From: Micropterus salmoides
Lineage: Eukaryota; Chordata; Actinopteri; Centrarchiformes; Centrarchidae
Reading direction: 5' to 3'
DNA length: 64,000 bases
Assembly: GCF_014851395.1 (NCBI RefSeq)
Contig: NW_024041150.1
Coordinates: 45,546,356-45,610,355 of the forward strand
Below are positions 58,701 through 64,000 of the stretch, in pieces. The notes beneath the pieces were generated by a model that made no database searches, had not been told where the DNA came from, and worked only from the letters and a program-made list of their open reading frames with translations. The translations under genes and the position numbers were made by a program. The stretch's first letter is position 1; each line of letters starts with the position of its first letter.

Positions 58701-59765
58701 TCCCTTAACTTCAATTTCGTAAGGGAGAAGATAGTAAAAAGAGTAAATGATAAACTTTGAGTAACATAGAATTATAGTGTGGGCCAATTGTTATGGGTAC
58801 AGGGCCTTGCTAATGCTCCCTCAATTTAGGCCTCTGGATTTAACCAATCCAAGAGTAGGCAGACATTGTACCGTGAAGAGTTACGTTTTCAGAGCATTGC
58901 TCAGGGGGCCAAGTCCCCATGGATTGAGCTAATGCTGCCCCGATAGGAATGCGCCCAATGTGGGGCTCTACCCTTAGTTCGCTACTTATCTCTTAACTTC
59001 AATTTCGTAAGGGAGACGATAGTAAAAAGAGTAAATGATAAACTTTGAGTAACATAGAATTATAGTGTGGGCCAATTGTTATGGGTACAGGGCCTTGCTA
59101 ATGCTCCCTCAATTTAGGCCTCTGGATTTAACCAATCCAATAGTGGGCAGACATTGTACCGTGAAGAGTTACGTTTTCAGAGCGTTGCTCAGGGGGCTCC
59201 AACCAGAAAATCTTTACTCCTAAGCCAAGTCCCCATGGATTGAGCTAATGCTGCCCCGATAGGAATGCGCCCAACGTGGGGCCCTGAGTTTGCTAATTAT
59301 CCCTTAACTTCAATTTCGTAAGGGAGAAGATAGTAAAAAGAGTAAATGATAAACTTTGAGTCACATAGAATTATAGTGTGGGCCAAATGCAAATTTGAGG
59401 CTGTGCATTTAACCCATCCTTGAATGGGCTGCCACTTTAAAGCACCCAGGGAGCAGTTACGGGTCCAGGGCCTTGCTAATGCTCCCTCAATTTAGGCCTC
59501 TGGATTTAACCAATCCTAGAATGGGTAGGCATGGTACAGTGTCAAGGGAGCAGTGACGTTTTCAGGGCGTTGCTCAAGGGGCTCCAACCAGAAAATCTTT
59601 ACTCCTAAGCCAAGTCCCCATGGATTGAGCTAATGCTGCCCCGATAGGAATGCGCCCAATGTGGGGCTCTACCCTTAGTTCGCTACTTATCTCTTAACTT
59701 CAATTTCGTAAGGGAGACGATAGTAAAAAGAGTAAATGATAAACTTTGAGTAACATAGAATTATA
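55724..59765 (+). repeat. Higher-order repeat unit 1 (about 4.04 kb)
   Basis: Aligned landmarks lie 4042-4043 bases apart in unit 2: tRNA copy 7 against 8, the GGTACAGGACCTTG variant (57804 and 61847), the AAGTCGCCATGG variant (58624 and 62667) and the CTGCTAACT junction (57306 and 61349). Confidence 0.85.
55916..55988 (-). tRNA. tRNA-Lys (anticodon CUU), array copy 7
   Basis: 73 bases, all arms intact, T loop TTCGAGT. First member of the 4.04 kb higher-order repeat; its counterpart is copy 8, exactly 4042 bases away. Confidence 0.93.
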
Positions 59766-62700
59766 GTGTGGGCCAATTGTTATAGGTACAGGGCCTTGCT
59801 AATGGTCCCTCAATTTAGGCCTCTGGATTTAACCAATCCAAGAGTGGGCAGACATTGTACCGTGAAGACTTACGTTTTCAGAGTGTTGCTCAGGGGGCTC
59901 AATCCAGCAAGTCTTTACTCCCAATCCAAGTCCCCACAGATTGAGCTAATAGGAAGACGCCCAACGTGGGACTCGAACCCACGACCCTGAGATTAAGAGT
60001 CTCATGCTCTACCGACTGAGCTAGCCGGGCCACGTCAGGCTAAGTGTAAGCCCTTCAATTCTCAAACAACCTGTAATCTCACATGATAATGTGGTTAGCT
60101 GCTAACTCTAATTTAGTAAGGAAGAAGATAGCAAAGATAGTAAATAATAAACTTTATATATGGGCCAAATTTTCCCAACTGCGAATATGAGGCTGTGCAT
60201 TTAACCCATCTTTGAATGGGCTGCCACTTTAAAACACCCAGGGAGCAGTTACGGGTCCAGGGCCTTGCTAATGCTCCCTCAATTTAGGCCTCTGGATTTA
60301 ACCAATCCTAGAATGGGTAGGCATTGTACAGTGTCAAGGGAGCAGTGACGTTTTCAGGGCGTTGCTCATGGGGTTCCAACCAGAAAATCTTTACTCCTAA
60401 GCCAAGTCCACATGGATTGAGCTAATGCTGCCCCGATAGGAATGCGCCCAACGTGGGGATCGACCCTGAGTTTGATAATTATCCCTTAACTTCAATTTTG
60501 TAAGGGAGACGATAGTAAAAAGAGTAAATGATAAACTTTGAGTAACATAGAATTATAGTGTGGGCCAAATGCAAATTTGAGGCTGTGCATTAAACCCATC
60601 TTTGAATGGGCTGCCACTTTAAAGCACCCAGGGAGCAGTTACGGGTCCAGGGCCTTGCTAATGCTCCCTCAATTTAGGCCTCTAGATTTAACCAATCCTA
60701 GAATGGGTAGGCATTGTACAGTGTCAAGGGAGCAGTGACGTTTTCAGGGCATTGCTCAAGGGGCTCCAACCAGAAAATCTTTACTCCTAAGCCAAGTCCC
60801 CATGGATTGAGCTAATGCTGCCCCGATGGGAATGCGCCCAACGTGGGGCTCTACCCTTAGTTCGCTACTTATCCTTTAACTTCAATTTCGTAAGGGAGAA
60901 GATAGTAAAAAGAGTAAATGATAAACTTTGAGTAACATAGAATTATAGTGTGGGCCAATTGTTATGGGTACAGGGCCTTGCTAATGCTCCCTCAATTTAG
61001 GCCTCTGGATTTAACCAATCCAAGAGTAGGCAGACATTGTACCGTGAAGAGTTACGTTTTCAGAGCATTGCTCAGGGGGCCAAGTCCCCATGGATTGAGC
61101 TAATGCTGCCCCGATAGGAATGCGCCCAACGTGGGGCTCTACCCTTAGTTCGCTACTTATCTCTTAACTTCAATTTCGTAAGGGAGACGATAGTAAAAAG
61201 AGTAAATGATAAACTTTGAGTAACATAGAATTATAGTGTGGGCCAATTGTTATGGGTACAGGGCCTTGCTAATGCTCCCTCAATTTAGGCCTCTGGATTT
61301 AACCAATCCAAGAGTGGGCAGACATTGTACCGTGAAGACTTACGTTTTCTGCTAACTCTAATTTAGTAAGGAAGAAGATAGCAAAGATAGTAAATAATAA
61401 ACTTTATATATGACATACAATTATAGTATTGGGCCAAATTTTCCCAACTGCGAATTTGAGGCTGTGCATTTAACCCATCTTTGAATGGGCTGCCACTTTA
61501 AAGCACCCAGGGAGCAGTTACGGGTCCAGGGCCTTGCTAATGCTCCCTCAATTTAGGCCTCTGGATTTAACCAATCCTAGAATGGGTAGGCATGGTACAG
61601 TGTCAAGGGAGCAGTGACGTTTTCAGGGCGTTGCTCAAGGGGCTCCAACCAGAAAATCTTTACTCCTAAGCCAAGTCCCCATGGATTGAGCTAATGCTGC
61701 CCGATAGGAATGCGCCCAACGTGGGGCTCTACCCTTAGTTCGCTACTTATCCTTTAACTTCAATTTCGTAAGGGAGAAGATAGTAAAAAGAGTAAATGAT
61801 AAACTTTGAGTAACATAGAATTATAGTGTGGGCCAATTGTTATGGGTACAGGACCTTGCTAATGCTCCCTCAATTTAGGCCTCTGGATTTAACCAATCCA
61901 AGAGTAGGCAGACATTGTACCGTGAAGAGTTACGTTTTCAGAGCATTGCTCAGGGGGCCAAGTCCCCATGGATTGAGCTAATGCTGCCCCGATAGGAATG
62001 TGCCCAACGTGGGGCTCTACCCTTAGTTCGCTACTTATCTCTTAACTTCAATTTCGTAAGGGAGACGATAGTAAAAAGAGTAAATGATAAACTTTGAGTA
62101 ACATAGAATTATAGTGTGGGCCAATTGTTATAGGTACAGGGCCTTGCTAATGCTCCCTCAATTTAGGCCTCTGGATTTAACCAATCCAAGAGTGGGCAGA
62201 CATTGTACCGTGAAGAGTTACGTTTTCAGAGCGTTGCTCAGGGGGCTCAATCCAGCAAGTCTTTACTCCCAAGCCAAGTCCCCATGGATTGAGCTAATGC
62301 TGCCCCGATAGGAATGCACCCAACGTGGGGCTCTACCCTGAGTTCGCTAATTATCCCTTAACTTCAATTTCGTAAGGGAGAAAATAGTAGAAAGAGTAAT
62401 TGATAAACTTTGTGTCACATAGAATTATAGTGTGGGCCAAATGCAAATTTGAGGCTGTGCATTTAACCTATCCTTGAATGGGCTGCCACTTTAAAGCACC
62501 CAGGGAGCAGTTACGGGTCCAGGGCCTTGCTAATGCTCCCTCAATTTAGGCCTCTGGATTTAACCAATCCTAGAATGGGTAGGCATGGTACAGTGTCAAG
62601 GGAGCAGTGACGTTTTCAGAGCGTTGCTCAGGGGGCTCCAACCAGAAAATCTTAACTCCTAAGCCAAGTCGCCATGGATTGAGCTAATGCTGCCCCGATA

Positions 62701-63690
62701 GGAATGCGCCCAACGTGGGGCTCTACCCTTAGTTCGCTACTTATCCCTTAACTTCAATTTCGTAAGGGAGAAGATAGTAAAAAGAGTAAATGATAAACTT
62801 TGAGTAACATAGAATTATAGTGTGGGCCAATTGTTATGGGTACAGGGCCTTGCTAATGCTCCCTCAATTTAGGCCTCTGGATTTAACCAATCCAAGAGTA
62901 GGCAGACATTGTACCGTGAAGAGTTACGTTTTCAGAGCATTGCTCAGGGGCCAAGTCCCCATGGATTGAGCTAATGCTGCCCCGATAGGAATGCGCCCAA
63001 TGTGGGGCTCTACCCTTAGTTCGCTACTTATCTCTTAACTTCAATTTCGTAAGGGAGACGATAGTAAAAGAGTAAATGATAAACTTTGAGTAACATAGAA
63101 TTATAGTGTGGGCCAATTGTTATGGGTACAGGGCCTTGCTAATGCTCCCTCAATTTAGGCCTCTGGATTTAACCAATCCAATAGTGGGCAGACATTGTAC
63201 CGTGAAGAGTTACGTTTTCAGAGCGTTGCTCAGGGGGCTCCAACCAGAAAATCTTTACTCCTAAGCCAAGTCCCCATGGATTGAGCTAATGCTGCCCCGA
63301 TAGGAATGCGCCCAACGTGGGGCCCTGAGTTTGCTAATTATCCCTTAACTTCAATTTCGTAAGGGAGAAGATAGTAAAAAGAGTAAATGATAAACTTTGA
63401 GTCACATAGAATTATAGTGTGGGCCAAATGCAAATTTGAGGCTGTGCATTTAACCCATCCTTGAATGGGCTGCCACTTTAAAGCACCCAGGGAGCAGTTA
63501 CGGGTCCAGGGCCTTGCTAATGCTCCCTCAATTTAGGCCTCTGGATTTAACCAATCCTAGAATGGGTAGGCATGGTACAGTGTCAAGGGAGCAGTGACGT
63601 TTTCAGGGCGTTGCTCAAGGGGCTCCAACCAGAAAATCTTTACTCCTAAGCCAAGTCCCCATGGATTGAGCTAATGCTGCCCCGATAGGA
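59766..63690 (+). repeat. Higher-order repeat unit 2
   Basis: Matches unit 1 until about 63684. There, unit 1 jumps to a TATCTCTTAAC-type block while unit 2 continues with a TATCCTTTAAC-type block. This gives the approximate boundary or marks a block deletion in unit 1. Confidence 0.8.
59958..60030 (-). tRNA. tRNA-Lys (anticodon CUU), array copy 8
   Basis: 73 bases, same sequence as copy 7, including the TTCGAGT loop. Lies at the same position in the second higher-order repeat unit. Confidence 0.93.
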
Positions 63691-64000
63691 ATGCGCCCAA
63701 CGTGGGGCTCTACCCTTAGTTCGCTACTTATCCTTTAACTTCAATTTCGTAAGGGAGAAGATAGTAAAAAGAGTAAATGATAAACTTTGAGTAACATAGA
63801 ATTATAGTGTGGGCCAATTGTTATGGGTACAGGGCCTTGCTAATGCTCCCTCAATTTAGGCCTCTGGATTTAACCAATCCAAGAGTAGGCAGACATTGTA
63901 CCGTGAAGAGTTACGTTTTCAGAGCATTGCTCAGGGGGCCAAGTCCCCATGGATTGAGCTAATGCTGCCCCGATAGGAATGCGCCCAACGTGGGGCTCTA

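Larger units (their letters stand above)
40492..64000. repeat. Tandem satellite-like array built around a tRNA-Lys gene, continues past the window
   Basis: Units of roughly 290-390 bp share fixed blocks: GGGCCTTGCTAATGCTCCCT, TTTAACCAATCCtAGAATGGG, GAGCAGTGACGTTTTCAG, CCAAGTCCCCATGGATTGAG, CCGATAGGAATGCGCCCAAC (a tRNA 3' relic) and a GTAAGGGAGAagATAGTAAA stretch. A longer unit type carries the whole tRNA-Lys plus about 130 bp of its 5' flank (TCTCACATGATAATGTGG to ACTTTATATATGGGCC). Units are very similar but differ by block deletions, which points to ongoing unequal exchange. The reading frames beginning MWANCY that recur in the array are a by-product of this periodicity, not genes. Confidence 0.95.

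Noticed and set aside
40806..62311. Repeated open frames of 64-74 codons in the array, many starting MWANCY and containing LPQFRPLDLTNP
   Set aside because: They recur with the satellite period, overlap the tRNA relics or the tRNA genes in antisense, and have no splice or domain support. The similarity comes from the tandem repeat, not from selection on a protein.
40492..64000. CRISPR-like array
   Set aside because: Units are hundreds of bases long without short repeats and unique spacers, contain eukaryotic tRNA genes and lie in a vertebrate genome.
40492..64000. Array as a cluster of tRNA-derived SINE insertions
   Set aside because: Units are head to tail in one orientation with conserved 5' and 3' flanks of the tRNA and no target site duplications or simple tails that I could see, so tandem amplification explains it better.

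Overview
The window is vertebrate, most likely teleost, nuclear DNA. It is AT-rich and intron-rich. It carries fish-type Tc1/mariner, DIRS-like and non-LTR retrotransposon remnants, an intron-split immunoglobulin-superfamily receptor gene of the fish Fc-receptor-like kind, and a tandem array built around a eukaryotic tRNA-Lys(CUU) gene. Nothing bacterial, phage or CRISPR-like was seen. No species call is possible from the sequence alone.

Layout. (1) 1-5440: left flank with dispersed repeat remnants and microsatellites, no convincing gene. (2) 5441-21034: a 15.6 kb block holding one complete-looking receptor gene on the + strand in eight exons (7707-20049). Its introns contain a 1386 bp Tc1 element, an internally deleted Tc1 derivative, a Tc1 end fragment with a hairpin, and a DIRS-like recombinase fragment. 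(3) 21035-21534: exactly 500 N. (4) 21535-37147: the same 15.6 kb block again in the same orientation, nearly identical. The left contig ends with the sequence with which the right contig begins, and small deletions cluster at each contig end. This is best read as two overlapping contig ends that were never merged, so the receptor gene probably exists once per haplotype here. (5) 37148-40490: single-copy-looking DNA with two or three exons from the 3' part (membrane span and tail) of a second, incomplete receptor gene at 38836-39415. (6) About 40492 to the window end: a satellite-like array, over 23 kb, of roughly 290-390 bp units. Eight copies of tRNA-Lys(CUU) lie in it on the - strand: five canonical, one with a D-loop change, two broken. 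Most units retain only a relic of the tRNA 3' end. Near the right end the units form a higher-order repeat of about 4.04 kb.

The receptor is predicted to be 337 residues: signal peptide, two extracellular Ig domains, a Ser/Pro/Thr stalk, one membrane span, and a tail with four tyrosine motifs fitting the ITIM consensus. This architecture suggests an inhibitory leukocyte receptor. The second receptor fragment suggests the window lies in an immune-receptor region. No functional link between the receptors and the tRNA array is visible.
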